64,000 bases of DNA from Cyclobacteriaceae bacterium (GCA_958296015.1 CATQIH010000020.1:186001-250000); one strand, 5' to 3'. Numbered from the stretch's first letter, positions 8,217 through 16,931 are shown. Notes: generated by a model not told the origin, from the sequence alone. Translations and numbers: made by a program.

Positions 8217-8229
8217 CCGCCGTGGCCCG
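8217..8229 (-). repeat. GC-rich micro-palindrome, type B, inverted
   Basis: Read on the minus strand this is CGGGCCACGGCGG, identical to 60610-60622. It shifts the frame between INA and VRAKLIN of the IS110 relic. Confidence 0.75.
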
Positions 8230-8340
8230 GTCAGAGCTAAACTCATCAACCGTATTTTTGCCACGATCAACCGAGGTACTCAATACGTGATATTGAAACA
8301 ATATAGTAAGGTAGCTTAACAGTGTGTCTAAAAGTTAAAC

Positions 8341-8416
8341 AACGTTCATTATCCTGGCAAAAGCAAAGCTTTTGCCAGGATAATGAACCACCAACCGCAG
8401 GGCGGTAGAGAGCGTT
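8341..8416. repeat. Long hairpin interrupted by a 25-nt GC-rich insert
   Basis: The left arm starts AACGTTCATTATCCTGG and its complement runs to 8387 (CCAGGATAATGAA), with the short loop CAAAG. Removing 8388-8412, which contains ACCGCAGGGCGGT, would extend the stem through AACG/CGTT to about 23 bp. It lies just downstream of the IS110 relic and could be part of the element end or a terminator. Confidence 0.6.
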
Positions 8417-8930
8417 AAATGAGCTATTAGCAGCTAAACTTGACAAATGAAAATCTTTGAAAAATTATAATGAAAAAACTTGTTTTAACCTTAGAATTCA
8501 CGGGGGCTGACATTAGCCAAATCAGAGTACCTGTAGAGCACGTGATGGCAGGGCAGGTGTTAAAAGACTCAATATTGTCAAGGAAAAAATTAGATTGCGC
8601 ATCCAAAATGTAGGCTATCAAGTCATGCTCATTGCCTGCGGATTGCATAACCTAAGAATGGCTGCCAGAACCCCTTAATAAATTATCAGAATAATGTTTA
8701 TGGCTTATATAATTCTTGATGCTTAAAAACTTTTTATACCTACATTCTTGTAGTATTTGTGTGCATTGTGCCAATAATGATACCAGTCAGAAAAAGTGCT
8801 TGTAGAGTGCCTAAACGCAATATGAAATAATCAATTGTGTTCGGTTTCGGACAAACCCTGTTCGTATGTGTACAAAGTGTATCTTAATGTTAAGTACAGA
8901 GAACAGGTAGTCACTATTATAAGCAATGAT
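8417..8930. other. Non-coding, AT-rich, no gene recognised
   Basis: Only short frames exist here. The best starts at 8471 (MKKLVLTLEFTGADISQIRV) and stops after about 47 codons without a family match. The 12-mer TTCACGGGGGCT inside it (8497-8508) also occurs in an IS110 insertion, so the frame may itself be interrupted. I see no RNA gene. Confidence 0.35.
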
Positions 8931-8972
8931 TGCTAGTGCGCGTTTGTAATGCGTTACAAACGCGCACTAGCA
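8931..8972. repeat. Perfect 19-bp hairpin with a TGCG loop
   Basis: TGCTAGTGCGCGTTTGTAA pairs base for base with 8954-8972 around the loop TGCG. There is no T-tract, so it is not a standard terminator. The perfect stem with a tetraloop suggests a dispersed palindromic repeat of the genome. Confidence 0.75.
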
Positions 8973-9060
8973 GTAATGCCCATGTTTGCTTTTAAAAAAG
9001 GAAACTATTTATAAGAAACACTCATAAGTAGGCAATGTCAGTCCTGTGGAAACTGCTGCC

Positions 9061-9320
9061 CAGCCAACGGATCAACTAAAATATTACATGGACAGCACAT
9101 CCCGTCAACCGATCAGCTAAAATATTACATGGATAGCACATCCCAGTCAACGGATCAACTAAAACCTTACGCAGATGGTACATTCCGGCCACCAAATCAG
9201 GCGATTTGCACACCATTCTGCCCTTCCCAGTCACCAAAACAACCGAATGGCTCACTGGTCAGGCCCTTCCCAACGAGCAAATCGAGTGAATGGCTTACCG
9301 GGCAAAGGTTTCCCGGTGTA
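9061..9320 (+). repeat. Degenerate tandem repeat, period about 41-44 bp, six units
   Basis: Units begin near 9061, 9104, 9146, 9189, 9230 and 9273. They share CAACGGATCAACTAAAA at the start and end in CATCCCA or CTTCCCA. The first two are about 90% alike and the later ones decay. The 42-bp period (14 codons) and peptides such as STDQLKYYMDSTS suggest a decayed repeat-protein gene, but no long intact frame remains. There are no unique spacers, so it is not a CRISPR array. Confidence 0.6.
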
Positions 9321-9384
9321 TCAACAGATACGATAGCGCACATGGTAGTATGTATCTGCTTTTGGAACTTATCATATGCCAAGC

Positions 9385-10089
9385 TCAATACACCATCCGG
9401 CGTGACTTTTTCAGATAGCGGATGACCCCGTAGGCAATAACCAGCACGATGAAGATACCGATCAGATAGGGCAGGGCGGCCTCAAAGGATATGTTGTAAG
9501 GGTAGAAGTACAGGTTTTTGGCAATGACTAGCACGGCGGCTGCCATCCAGATAAAAGACTGGTTGTATTCCCTCACCAAAAACTTTCTCCAACTGAAATT
9601 CATGCGGCTAAGTGTATTGCCCAGGCCCGAAAAATTAGGAATCCAGCGGTTGACATCCTGGCAATACCGGTGGTAAGCTTCTCCAAATTGCTTGGTTAAA
9701 TAATACTCTTCGGCAAGCACAATGGCCTGGTAGAAAAAAGCAAAAAGCGGCACCATGAATAGCACAAAGATCAGCGAGTTGGCCACAATCCCCAGCCCCA
9801 GTAGCAAAAGTATGTTGCCAATATACAGCGGGTTGCGGCAATGTTTGAATATCCCGTCGGTCACCAGTCCCTCGGCATAGATGCGTTTGTTTCTGCCCCC
9901 GCGGGCAATTAGCACTTCTCCGGCATTGATAGCCCGTATCCACTGACCTGTCAGGGCAATCAGGAGTCCCAGGATGATGGCTACCATATAGTTTGCGAAG
10001 ATGGTAGGAGAAGGAACGAAGAGCAGGGCATAGAATATGGGGAACAAGCCATTTCTGTAACGGAACAGGAAATTTCCTAGTTTGATCAT
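9385..10089 (-). CDS. Isoprenylcysteine carboxylmethyltransferase/PEMT-like membrane methyltransferase
   Basis: The 234-residue integral membrane protein has four or more hydrophobic segments. It carries the family core GLVTDGIFKHCRNPLYIGNI followed by E-E-Y (LAEEYYLTKQFGEAYHRYCQ), the SAM-binding signature of ICMT and phospholipid N-methyltransferase proteins (RHPxYxG ... EE..L...G..Y..Y). The HCRNPLY variant replaces RHP with HCRNP, as often seen in bacterial members. The substrate cannot be told. The stop lies just beyond decayed repeat DNA and the start is at ATG 10089. It appears monocistronic. Confidence 0.8.
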   Translation of the reverse strand: MIKLGNFLFRYRNGLFPIFYALLFVPSPTIFANYMVAIILGLLIALTGQWIRAINAGEVLIARGGRNKRIYAEGLVTDGIFKHCRNPLYIGNILLLLGLGIVANSLIFVLFMVPLFAFFYQAIVLAEEYYLTKQFGEAYHRYCQDVNRWIPNFSGLGNTLSRMNFSWRKFLVREYNQSFIWMAAAVLVIAKNLYFYPYNISFEAALPYLIGIFIVLVIAYGVIRYLKKSRRMVY

Positions 10090-10396
10090 CTTCTCCGGTT
10101 AAATTGTCATGAGTAAAGCTACAACAGGTAAGCCACAAAGGTAGACAAAGCTAACTGTTTTGAAAGAAGCTGTTGTACGTTATTTTTGCAAATGCTTTTT
10201 GCCCTGGTGCCAAACGTGTGTATAACAAAATGCAGAGCATTAATATCCGTCAGCAACAGCGATGAATTCAAGCATGTATTTGCTGGCTATAACCGCTCGG
10301 GCCAGATCACAAGGCCAGTGAAGGCATCACACTTTAACTTGATGGCTATAAAGGCCCGCAGAGCGGGGGAGGCTAAAATAAATATGCCTCTAATAC
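10090..10396. other. Intergenic region, no gene recognised
   Basis: About 300 bp separate the membrane methyltransferase start from the 3' end of the lipoprotein gene at 10397. A short plus-strand frame exists but shows no domain or plausible start context. I see no RNA gene or clear terminator. Confidence 0.4.
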
Positions 10397-10987
10397 CTAC
10401 ATAGCATAGTTGATACTAGCCTGCATATGATAAAGCACGCTATCCTGCATGATCATCTTTTGCTTACCGGTGATATCATACTGTGTTATGCGGGGGGCGC
10501 CTTGTACCAGCTCAAAGTCGGCAGTCATCTTCCGTTGCGTGTCATACAGTGCGTTTTTTTCTTCGAACGCAGTCTCTATCCGCCTCACGTCTTTGAGCGA
10601 ATCCTGGTAATATACTTTTAGATACGGAATATTGGTGTTGGTTCCCTCCTTCGCCTCATACAGTCTGACGGGCAGGTTGGATTGTTTATCGAAGGTGTCT
10701 GTGGCTACGTACTGCCCTTGTAACACCGGCTGGTTGATGTCTGCATCGTCGAACAGTTGAAACAAGCTACTCCACGCACTGCTGTCTTTGTGCGTATTGA
10801 TGGTTTCCTGCTGCCCTTTCAGTGCCCCGGTAATCTTCACCTCCGGGTTCAGGCTATCCAGTAGCACCATCTGCTGTTTCATCAGGTCCTGCACACTAAA
10901 GTAAGGCTCCTGGCCTATGCCTTCCGGTGCCTGGCAACTGCTGGTGAGTACGGATATGGTTAGAAGATAAAAGAAAAAATATTTCAT
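10397..10987 (-). CDS. Lipoprotein of unknown function
   Basis: The 196-residue protein begins MKYFFFYLLTISVLTSSCQA, a lipoprotein signal with Cys at about residue 18. The mature part is polar and includes LYEAKEGTNTNIPYLKVYYQ and ITGKQKMIMQDSVLYHMQAS. This could be a periplasmic sensor or binding fold, but no family is recognised. I placed the start at ATG 10987 because it gives a clean signal peptide. The longer upstream extension is not plausible. Confidence 0.65.
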   Translation of the reverse strand: MKYFFFYLLTISVLTSSCQAPEGIGQEPYFSVQDLMKQQMVLLDSLNPEVKITGALKGQQETINTHKDSSAWSSLFQLFDDADINQPVLQGQYVATDTFDKQSNLPVRLYEAKEGTNTNIPYLKVYYQDSLKDVRRIETAFEEKNALYDTQRKMTADFELVQGAPRITQYDITGKQKMIMQDSVLYHMQASINYAM

Positions 10988-11229
10988 AATATTACAACTG
11001 TCTGAATTGGTAAGGGTTATCATGTCAGGGTGGCATGTGCTTATGGTATTCATAACCATACGGTTTAAACAATCTGATGTTTTGCATATCTTTCTGACAA
11101 GTCCATATCTTCCAGCAGCTACAAAAGCACAGGCGTTGGATAATACACAAACCCAAACAAATAGGTGCCAACAGATGTTGGTTTGATAGATCACACACAC
11201 AACAACAATAGCTTAAAGAGAACAAACAC

Positions 11230-11514
11230 ATGAAAGCAATATTCAATAATCAGGTAATCGCAGAAAGCGATCAGACAGAAGTAGTGGAAGGTAACCAATA
11301 CTTTCCGCCAGAGTCTGTCAAGAAAGGGTTTTTCAAAGAAAGTGATACGCATACTTCCTGTCCCTGGAAAGGAAAGGCATCGTACTATAGCCTGGAGGTA
11401 GATGGGGAGAAGGCAAAAGACATTGCCTGGTATTATCCGGAGCCCAAAAGCGCAGCAAATAACATTAAAGGCTATGTAGCTTTTTATACCAACAAAGTGA
11501 AACTGGAAGAATAA
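11230..11514 (+). CDS. DUF427 domain protein
   Basis: The 94-residue protein is a complete DUF427 domain. It opens MKAIFNNQVIAESDQTEVVE, then GNQYFPPESV, the conserved SCPWKGKASYYSLEV and AWYYPEPKSAANNIKGYVAF, and a short end. The CPWKG...Y motif is diagnostic. The biochemical role of the family is not established. It is cytoplasmic, with no signal peptide. It lies 23 bp upstream of the GH16 gene on the same strand and may share a transcript with it. Confidence 0.85.
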   Translation: MKAIFNNQVIAESDQTEVVEGNQYFPPESVKKGFFKESDTHTSCPWKGKASYYSLEVDGEKAKDIAWYYPEPKSAANNIKGYVAFYTNKVKLEE

Positions 11515-11537
11515 CCAATGCCCCAATCTCTTATAGT

Positions 11538-12392
11538 ATGATTAAAAGTTTATCAGTTGTATGCATCGCTTTAGTGTATGCTGTTTGCCTATCCTGTAGT
11601 TCGGCAAAAGAAGCTGATGCACCCCGTGGCGCAACGTCTGATTCTTCGGCAGTCAAGTCCTGGCGTTTTGCCAGCACACCTGTATGGGCCGATGAGTTTG
11701 AGGGCGAAGGCAAACCTGACCCCGACAAGTGGAGTTATGATATTGGCGGCGGAGGCTGGGGCAACCACGAGTTGGAATACTATACCGACAGCCAGCAGAA
11801 TGCTTCTGTCAGCGATGGGCTGCTGACCATCACAGCGCGGCATCAGCCCACCGAAGGGATGGAGTATTCGTCGGCGCGTTTGGCAACCAAAAACAAAGGT
11901 GACTTCTTGTATGGCAGGTTTGAGGCAAAGGCTAAGCTACCTGTCGGCAAAGGCACCTGGCCTGCCATCTGGATGCTACCTACCGACTGGGCATACGGAA
12001 GCTGGCCCAAATCGGGTGAGATAGACATCATGGAGCATGTAGGGTATGACCAGGACAGGGTACACGTGACTGTGCATACGGAAGCCTACAACCATCGCCT
12101 GGGAACGCAGAAAGGTAAGGATAAGGTGGTAGAACATGCTAGCACCGAGTTTCATGTATACAGAATAGACTGGACACCTGATGCCATCAAAGGGTATATC
12201 GACGATGAACAGATGTTTGATTACCCCAATGAAGGCACTGGCCCGGCAGTGTGGCCCTTCGACAAGAAGTTTCACTGGCTGCTCAACGTAGCGGTAGGTG
12301 GCGATTGGGGAGGTACAGAAGGTGTAGACTCCGAAGCTTTTCCTACGGCCATGCAGGTAGATTATGTGCGGGTGTATCCACTGGTGGAATAA
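11538..12392 (+). CDS. Glycoside hydrolase family 16 beta-glucanase (laminarinase-like), lipoprotein
   Basis: The 284-residue enzyme has a lipoprotein signal, MIKSLSVVCIALVYAVCLSC, with Cys20. The single GH16 domain runs to the end. The catalytic motif GEIDIMEHVG carries nucleophile Glu161, Asp163 and acid/base Glu166, preceded by WPAIWMLPT and followed by HWLLNVAVGGDWGG. The extra Met in EIDIME is typical of laminarinases, which cleave beta-1,3-glucan. Cell-surface or periplasmic anchoring is expected. A GH5 gene 1.7 kb downstream fits beta-glucan degradation. Confidence 0.9.
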   Translation: MIKSLSVVCIALVYAVCLSCSSAKEADAPRGATSDSSAVKSWRFASTPVWADEFEGEGKPDPDKWSYDIGGGGWGNHELEYYTDSQQNASVSDGLLTITARHQPTEGMEYSSARLATKNKGDFLYGRFEAKAKLPVGKGTWPAIWMLPTDWAYGSWPKSGEIDIMEHVGYDQDRVHVTVHTEAYNHRLGTQKGKDKVVEHASTEFHVYRIDWTPDAIKGYIDDEQMFDYPNEGTGPAVWPFDKKFHWLLNVAVGGDWGGTEGVDSEAFPTAMQVDYVRVYPLVE

Positions 12393-12496
12393 ATATCAAA
12401 CGCGTAGCTCATTTAAGCGGCCTGCTTGGCCGTATCTGAAGGCTTTAGTTGCAGACTGAGGCCGGAGGTTAGATTGTAAATAATATAACTAATTAC

Positions 12497-13375
12497 CTAA
12501 CAGCAGCCTGAGTCTGATGGGCAGCATGTGTTTGTGCTGGCTTCTGATTTGATGCTGGTCTGTTGAGTTCCTGGCTTTTCTGCATACACTGTAATGCTGA
12601 AGACACCAGTGTTGCCTTGTTTCCAGGTTTCCATAGCAGTAGTATCCAAATATTTGCATAGAATATCATCCGGAATATTGATGCGTTTTTCTTTCTGGAC
12701 GGCAATATTGGCAAAACCGGCATCCCGGATATATCCCAGATAGACATCTTTCTGAATAGCTCCGGACACACAGCCAGCATACATCTCAGCATCTTTGCGC
12801 AGCGCATCTGGTAGCTCACCTTCCAGTACAATATCGGAGATACTGAAATGACCTCCTGGTTTGAGTACCCTGAAAACTTCTGCGATCACGCCGGGCTTGT
12901 TGGGCACCAGGTTGAGCACACAGTTGCTCACGATCACATCGGCTGTATTGTCAGAAACAGGCATCTGCTCAATGTCCCCTTCGCGAAACTCTACATTGTT
13001 GAAGCTCAGCTTCTCTGCATTCTCACGGGCTTTTCGGATCATAGACTCTGTAAAGTCGATGCCGATCACTTTGCCTGTTTCGCCGGTTTCGTGCCGGGCT
13101 ACAAAACAGTCGTTGCCTGCTCCTGATCCCAGGTCAATCACCGTATCGCCTTTTTTGATGTGTGCAAAAGCGGTAGGCAAGCCACAGCCCAGGCCCAGGT
13201 CTGCCTCGGCACGGTAACCTTTGATCTGGCCATAGTCGTCCATCATGATGTTGTACACCTCATCAGATGCGCTGGTAGCACCACAGCAGGAAGCTGCATT
13301 GACAACCTTTTCCTGCGTAGCAATCTGACTGTATTTTTCTTTGACGATCTGTTTAAGTTTATCAGTATGTTCCAT
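12497..13375 (-). CDS. arsM: Arsenite methyltransferase ArsM
   Basis: The 292-residue SAM-dependent methyltransferase converts As(III) to methylated, partly volatile species. The SAM motif is DLGSGAGNDCF (81-91), and the post-motif GIDFTESMI follows. Candidate arsenic-binding cysteines are Cys30/31, Cys64 (LGCGLP), Cys152 (SNCVLNLVPNK) and Cys202 (AGCVSGA). All are placed as in known ArsM. The tail ends CCPSDSGCC, two extra cysteine pairs. It lies 53 bp downstream of arsR on the same strand and is presumably de-repressed by arsenite. ATG 13375 gives the usual start. Confidence 0.92.
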   Translation of the reverse strand: MEHTDKLKQIVKEKYSQIATQEKVVNAASCCGATSASDEVYNIMMDDYGQIKGYRAEADLGLGCGLPTAFAHIKKGDTVIDLGSGAGNDCFVARHETGETGKVIGIDFTESMIRKARENAEKLSFNNVEFREGDIEQMPVSDNTADVIVSNCVLNLVPNKPGVIAEVFRVLKPGGHFSISDIVLEGELPDALRKDAEMYAGCVSGAIQKDVYLGYIRDAGFANIAVQKEKRINIPDDILCKYLDTTAMETWKQGNTGVFSITVYAEKPGTQQTSIKSEASTNTCCPSDSGCC

Positions 13376-13428
13376 GTTTTTACTGTTATAATATTTGATG
13401 GCAATATTGCCAGGTAGCAACGATCTTT

Positions 13429-13764
13429 TCAGCAGCATGTATCTGTACAGGCTGCCGCAAGTTGGGTAAACAACTGGTTGAACAACGCTTGTACTTCTTC
13501 CCAGCGCACCGGATTGATACAGTAGTTGACAGACACCCCTTCGATGGTGCCCTGTATAATGCCGATGCCCTTCAACTCCCGCAGATGCTGGCTGATGGTG
13601 GCCTGTGCCAGTCCAAGTTCCTGCACCAGGTCGCCGTTGATACAGGTATTAGCCTTCAAAAGATGCTGGATAATAGCTATTCGGGCTGGGTGAGCAAAGA
13701 CTTTCGCCACCTGCGCCAGCTCATTTTGCTGCTGCGTAAATAAATCTGTTCTGGTTATACCCAT
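13429..13764 (-). CDS. arsR: ArsR-family metalloregulator
   Basis: The 111-residue winged-helix repressor carries AKVFAHPARIAIIQHLL, then the recognition helix ELGLAQATISQHLRELKGIGI and the wing GTIEGVSVNYCINP. The C-terminus has the cysteine cluster ACTDTCC, a plausible As(III) site. The classical CVC motif in the recognition helix is absent. I start it at ATG 13764 (MGITRTDLF) because the upstream 30 codons look unlike the family. It lies directly before arsM and very likely controls it and itself. Confidence 0.88.
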   Translation of the reverse strand: MGITRTDLFTQQQNELAQVAKVFAHPARIAIIQHLLKANTCINGDLVQELGLAQATISQHLRELKGIGIIQGTIEGVSVNYCINPVRWEEVQALFNQLFTQLAAACTDTCC

Positions 13765-13779
13765 ACCTTCATCAATATA

Positions 13780-13793
13780 TCGCAATGTTACGA
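13780..13793 (-). promoter_or_regulatory. Candidate ArsR operator
   Basis: TCGCAATGTTACGA, 16 bp upstream of the arsR start, is an imperfect dyad (five of seven pairs). Its position fits an autoregulatory ArsR site. It is assigned by position and symmetry only. Confidence 0.35.
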
Positions 13794-14097
13794 TGGATAG
13801 ATATGAATAGCAAGTATGCGCTGTATTACTTTGGTTTTCTGAAAAGAAAAGCATGATTATTCTTTCTGCAAGAGCAAGGTGAACAAGAGTCAGCGAGTGA
13901 TAAACAGTTGTACGATAGTATTTATACCTCTATATTTAAGAGGATATGGGCTATAATAGCGGTTATATGGTAGCTGTGTACTTCCTGAAAAGGTAACATC
14001 CGGTGTACACCTGCGTGTGATCAGCTTGATCCGTTTGAAAGTATATCGAAATGCATTTGCTTTGTTTACAAACTTTTTTACTCTTAAAACAACCTTC
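13794..14097. other. Divergent intergenic region between arsR and the GH5 gene
   Basis: The region holds the short inverted repeat CCTCT/AGAGG near 13928-13944. It has no gene, and I see no clear TAnnTTTG element for the plus-strand gene. Confidence 0.35.
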
Positions 14098-16866
14098 ATG
14101 AACAGAAAAACATGGTTTAAAAAAATAGGCGTGCTTGGTATCATGTCTGTGTTGCTTACATCTGCCGTTTCGGCACAATACTTGCACGCCGATGGCAAAC
14201 AGATTGTAGATGGCAGTGGCAACGATGTGATCCTAAGAGGTATGGGACTGGGCGGCTGGATGTTGCAGGAAGGCTATATGCTGGAAACCAACAGCTTTGC
14301 CAACCCACAACATGAGATCAGGGCAGCCATTGAAGGGTTGATAGGAGAAGCGAATACCGATGCTTTCTACGAGGCATGGCTGGCAAACCACTGTACCAAA
14401 GCAGATATTGATTCGATGGCCTCCTGGGGCTTCAACTCCGTCAGGCTGCCCATGCACTACAACCTGTATACATTGCCTGTTGATGAGGAGCCGGTGGCAG
14501 GAGAAAATACCTGGCTAGAAAAGGGGTTTGCCCTTACAGACAGTCTGCTGCAATGGTGCACAGCCAACCGCATATACCTAATCCTGGACCTACATGCAGC
14601 TCCTGGAGGGCAGGGCCACGATGCGGCCATTTCTGACTATGATACCACTAAGGCTTCGCTGTGGGAAAGTGAGGCCAACCAGCAAAAGACGGTAGCCTTG
14701 TGGCGAAAGCTAGCCGAACGTTATGCCAGTGAACCCTGGATCGGTGGTTATGACCTGATCAACGAAACCAACTGGAATTTTGAAGGCAGCAATATCAACG
14801 GTTGCGACGAAACGACCAACGCGCCACTCAGGGCTTTGTATTTGAACATCACAAAGGCCATCCGCGAAGTGGACAAAAACCACCTGCTATACATTGAGGG
14901 CAACTGCTGGGCCAATAACCACAACGGACTGCTGCCTGCCTGGGACAACAACATGGCCATCAGCTTTCATAAATATTGGAACTACAACGACCAGGACGCG
15001 GTGGCAGGTATCATTCAACTTAGAGAAGAAAACAACCTGCCCATCTGGATGGGCGAGGCAGGAGAAAACTCCAATACATGGTTTACCAATGCCATCCATC
15101 TGTTGGAAGAAAATAACATCGGCTGGGCCTGGTGGCCGCTGAAAAAGGTGGGTTCTGTCGTCAATCCGCTGACTATTGTCAAAAATGAGGGATATGCGAA
15201 GTTACTGGATTACTTGCAGAATGGCGGGGAGAAACCCACGCAGGCATTTGCCCGTGATGCCCTGATGCAACTTACGGAAAACCTGAAAATAGGAAACTGT
15301 ATCTACCGCCCGGATGTGATTGATGCCATGTTCAGGCAAGTTGGTGAAACCGGCACATTGCCGTTCAGCCGACATGCCGTGCCTGGCACCGTGTATGCTT
15401 CTGACTATGACCTGGGCAGAAATGGTTACGCTTATGCTGATAGTGATACAGCCAATTACCGGGTGAACACTAATAATTATACCGCCTGGAACAATGGACA
15501 TGCCTACCGGAATGATGGCGTGGATATAGAAGTTACCAGTGATAACTCATCGTTGGCCAATGGCTACGATGTAGGCTGGACAGCAGATGGTGAGTGGCTG
15601 CAGTATACGCTGGAGGTAGATTCATCGGCAGTGTATTCGGTCAGTGTGCACTACGCGGCTCCTGCTGATGGAAAACTCACATTGAAAGTGAATGATGCTC
15701 CTCAAACCGGCGTGGTAACATTACCCGCCACAGGTGACTATGGCAACTGGAAAACTTTTGCCATCGATAATGTGGTGCTGTATGAAGGTACGCAAAAACT
15801 CAAACTGATGATCGAGCAGGGGGGATTCAACGTAGGTTTTCTGCAATTTACCATCAGCAAAAAACTTTCTGCCCTTCCTTTTCAGCCGGTAGATGCTCAA
15901 ACAGATGAGCGTGGACAGACCATTCACCTAAACCTGAATAAAAAGATAGCAGCCAGTACGCTCAGCATTGACGGACTGCGTTGCACCATAGAAGGTAATT
16001 CGGTTAATATTACCGGCATCAGTGCCGACTCTTTAAATCAAAGTGTTTTGTTGATCAAACTCGATCAGGCAGTTGAGGCTAATCAGCAACCAATGCTTAG
16101 CTACGCGGAGGGCAGTATTCAGGCTACAGACAGTACCGTATTGGCAAGCTTTACAGACCTGGCGGTGCAAAACAATCTGCCGCTGTACTTTACGCTTCCT
16201 ACGCAGATTGAAGCAGAAGACTTTACGTTCAACGAAGGGCTGGAACTGGAAAATACGACCGACGAGGGAGGCGGACAAAATATAGGCTATACCAACGCTG
16301 GCGATTATCTGGAATACCTGATCAGGGTACCGGAAACCGGCATCTATAACTTTTCAGCACGTGTTGCCTGCGAAAGTAATGCCGGGCAATTGGAAATAGC
16401 GCAACTGGATGCAGAAGGGCAGGTGATAAATACGACAACGCTGGACACACCCATAACAGGGGGCTGGCAAACCTGGCAAACAGTGACTACAGAGATGATG
16501 CTGACAAAAGGAATCGGAAAACTAAAGGTGAGTATCCTACAGCCGGAGTTTAACCTGAACTGGCTCCGATTCTCAACACCTGACGTAGTTAATGGGCTGG
16601 AAGCAAAAGTGCAGGCACAGTTGAAGGTCTATCCCAATCCTGTACAAAAATATATGGCGATCGAACTGCCCGATGGTTATGCTGATGCCTACCATAGCCT
16701 TGTTATCAGAAACATACATCATCAGGTGGTGTACAGCCAAAGCAATCTGAGCAAACAACAACTGCAACGCCTATCGCTTACAGACAAAAATCTACCTCTC
16801 GGGTTATATATCCTCACTTTGTCAGCCAAAGGCCAGCAATGGCATCATCGCCTGCTGATTGAATAA
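14098..16866 (+). CDS. GH5-type beta-glucan hydrolase with two CBM6-like modules and a T9SS sorting tail
   Basis: The 922-residue secreted enzyme has a signal peptide, MNRKTWFKKIGVLGIMSVLL...SAQ. The GH5 barrel (about 30-385) has acid/base Glu223 in LINETNW and nucleophile Glu320 in IWMGEAGENS. A CBM6-like beta-sandwich follows (about 440-590: YDVGWTADGEWLQYTLEV). A linker of Ig-like strands precedes a second CBM6 (about 700-825: IEAEDFTFNEG ... NAGDYLEYLIRV). The last 80 residues are a type A T9SS tail (VYPNPV ... LPLGLYILTL ... HHRLLIE). The enzyme is therefore exported by type IX secretion and probably acts on beta-1,3 or mixed glucans with the GH16 enzyme. Confidence 0.88.
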   Translation: MNRKTWFKKIGVLGIMSVLLTSAVSAQYLHADGKQIVDGSGNDVILRGMGLGGWMLQEGYMLETNSFANPQHEIRAAIEGLIGEANTDAFYEAWLANHCTKADIDSMASWGFNSVRLPMHYNLYTLPVDEEPVAGENTWLEKGFALTDSLLQWCTANRIYLILDLHAAPGGQGHDAAISDYDTTKASLWESEANQQKTVALWRKLAERYASEPWIGGYDLINETNWNFEGSNINGCDETTNAPLRALYLNITKAIREVDKNHLLYIEGNCWANNHNGLLPAWDNNMAISFHKYWNYNDQDAVAGIIQLREENNLPIWMGEAGENSNTWFTNAIHLLEENNIGWAWWPLKKVGSVVNPLTIVKNEGYAKLLDYLQNGGEKPTQAFARDALMQLTENLKIGNCIYRPDVIDAMFRQVGETGTLPFSRHAVPGTVYASDYDLGRNGYAYADSDTANYRVNTNNYTAWNNGHAYRNDGVDIEVTSDNSSLANGYDVGWTADGEWLQYTLEVDSSAVYSVSVHYAAPADGKLTLKVNDAPQTGVVTLPATGDYGNWKTFAIDNVVLYEGTQKLKLMIEQGGFNVGFLQFTISKKLSALPFQPVDAQTDERGQTIHLNLNKKIAASTLSIDGLRCTIEGNSVNITGISADSLNQSVLLIKLDQAVEANQQPMLSYAEGSIQATDSTVLASFTDLAVQNNLPLYFTLPTQIEAEDFTFNEGLELENTTDEGGGQNIGYTNAGDYLEYLIRVPETGIYNFSARVACESNAGQLEIAQLDAEGQVINTTTLDTPITGGWQTWQTVTTEMMLTKGIGKLKVSILQPEFNLNWLRFSTPDVVNGLEAKVQAQLKVYPNPVQKYMAIELPDGYADAYHSLVIRNIHHQVVYSQSNLSKQQLQRLSLTDKNLPLGLYILTLSAKGQQWHHRLLIE

Positions 16867-16931
16867 AAAGATGATGAAACAATTGTTCATAAAAACCGCA
16901 ACAGATGTGTATATAAAGAGTTCGATTCATT

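Larger units (their letters stand above)
7218..8319 (+). pseudogene. IS110-family transposase copy 2, dead, with six GC-rich insertions
   Basis: Reading starts at ATG 7218 with MKISYFIGIDISKTSFDVAI and meets an in-frame TGA at 7284. It continues with NESFFVMEHTGWYTLELC and GKNDKVDAQRIAYYAF, then the Tnp20 domain (SIPGIGLVTAVALIL, YCGVAPFEHRSGSSIRGRT, SPLANKRIKTLLSNGA), and ends at TAA 8317. Six GC-rich segments interrupt an otherwise alignable coding sequence near 7666, 7716, 7800, 7886, 8057 and 8217. The two 13-nt ones shift the frame and the 15-nt ones do not. Removing all six restores the expected family sequence, for example INA-VRAKLINRIF. Confidence 0.85.

Noticed and set aside
8427-8648. 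73-codon minus-strand frame in the non-coding stretch after the IS110 relic
   Set aside because: The composition and sequence show no domain and no start context. It lies in DNA that otherwise looks decayed.
9061-9320. Possible CRISPR array
   Set aside because: The units are 41-44 bp tandem repeats that drift along their whole length, with no conserved direct repeat separated by unique spacers. No cas gene is nearby.
10186-10404. 72-codon plus-strand frame between the methyltransferase and the lipoprotein gene
   Set aside because: There is no domain, no promoter and no credible start. It overlaps the 3' end of the lipoprotein gene.
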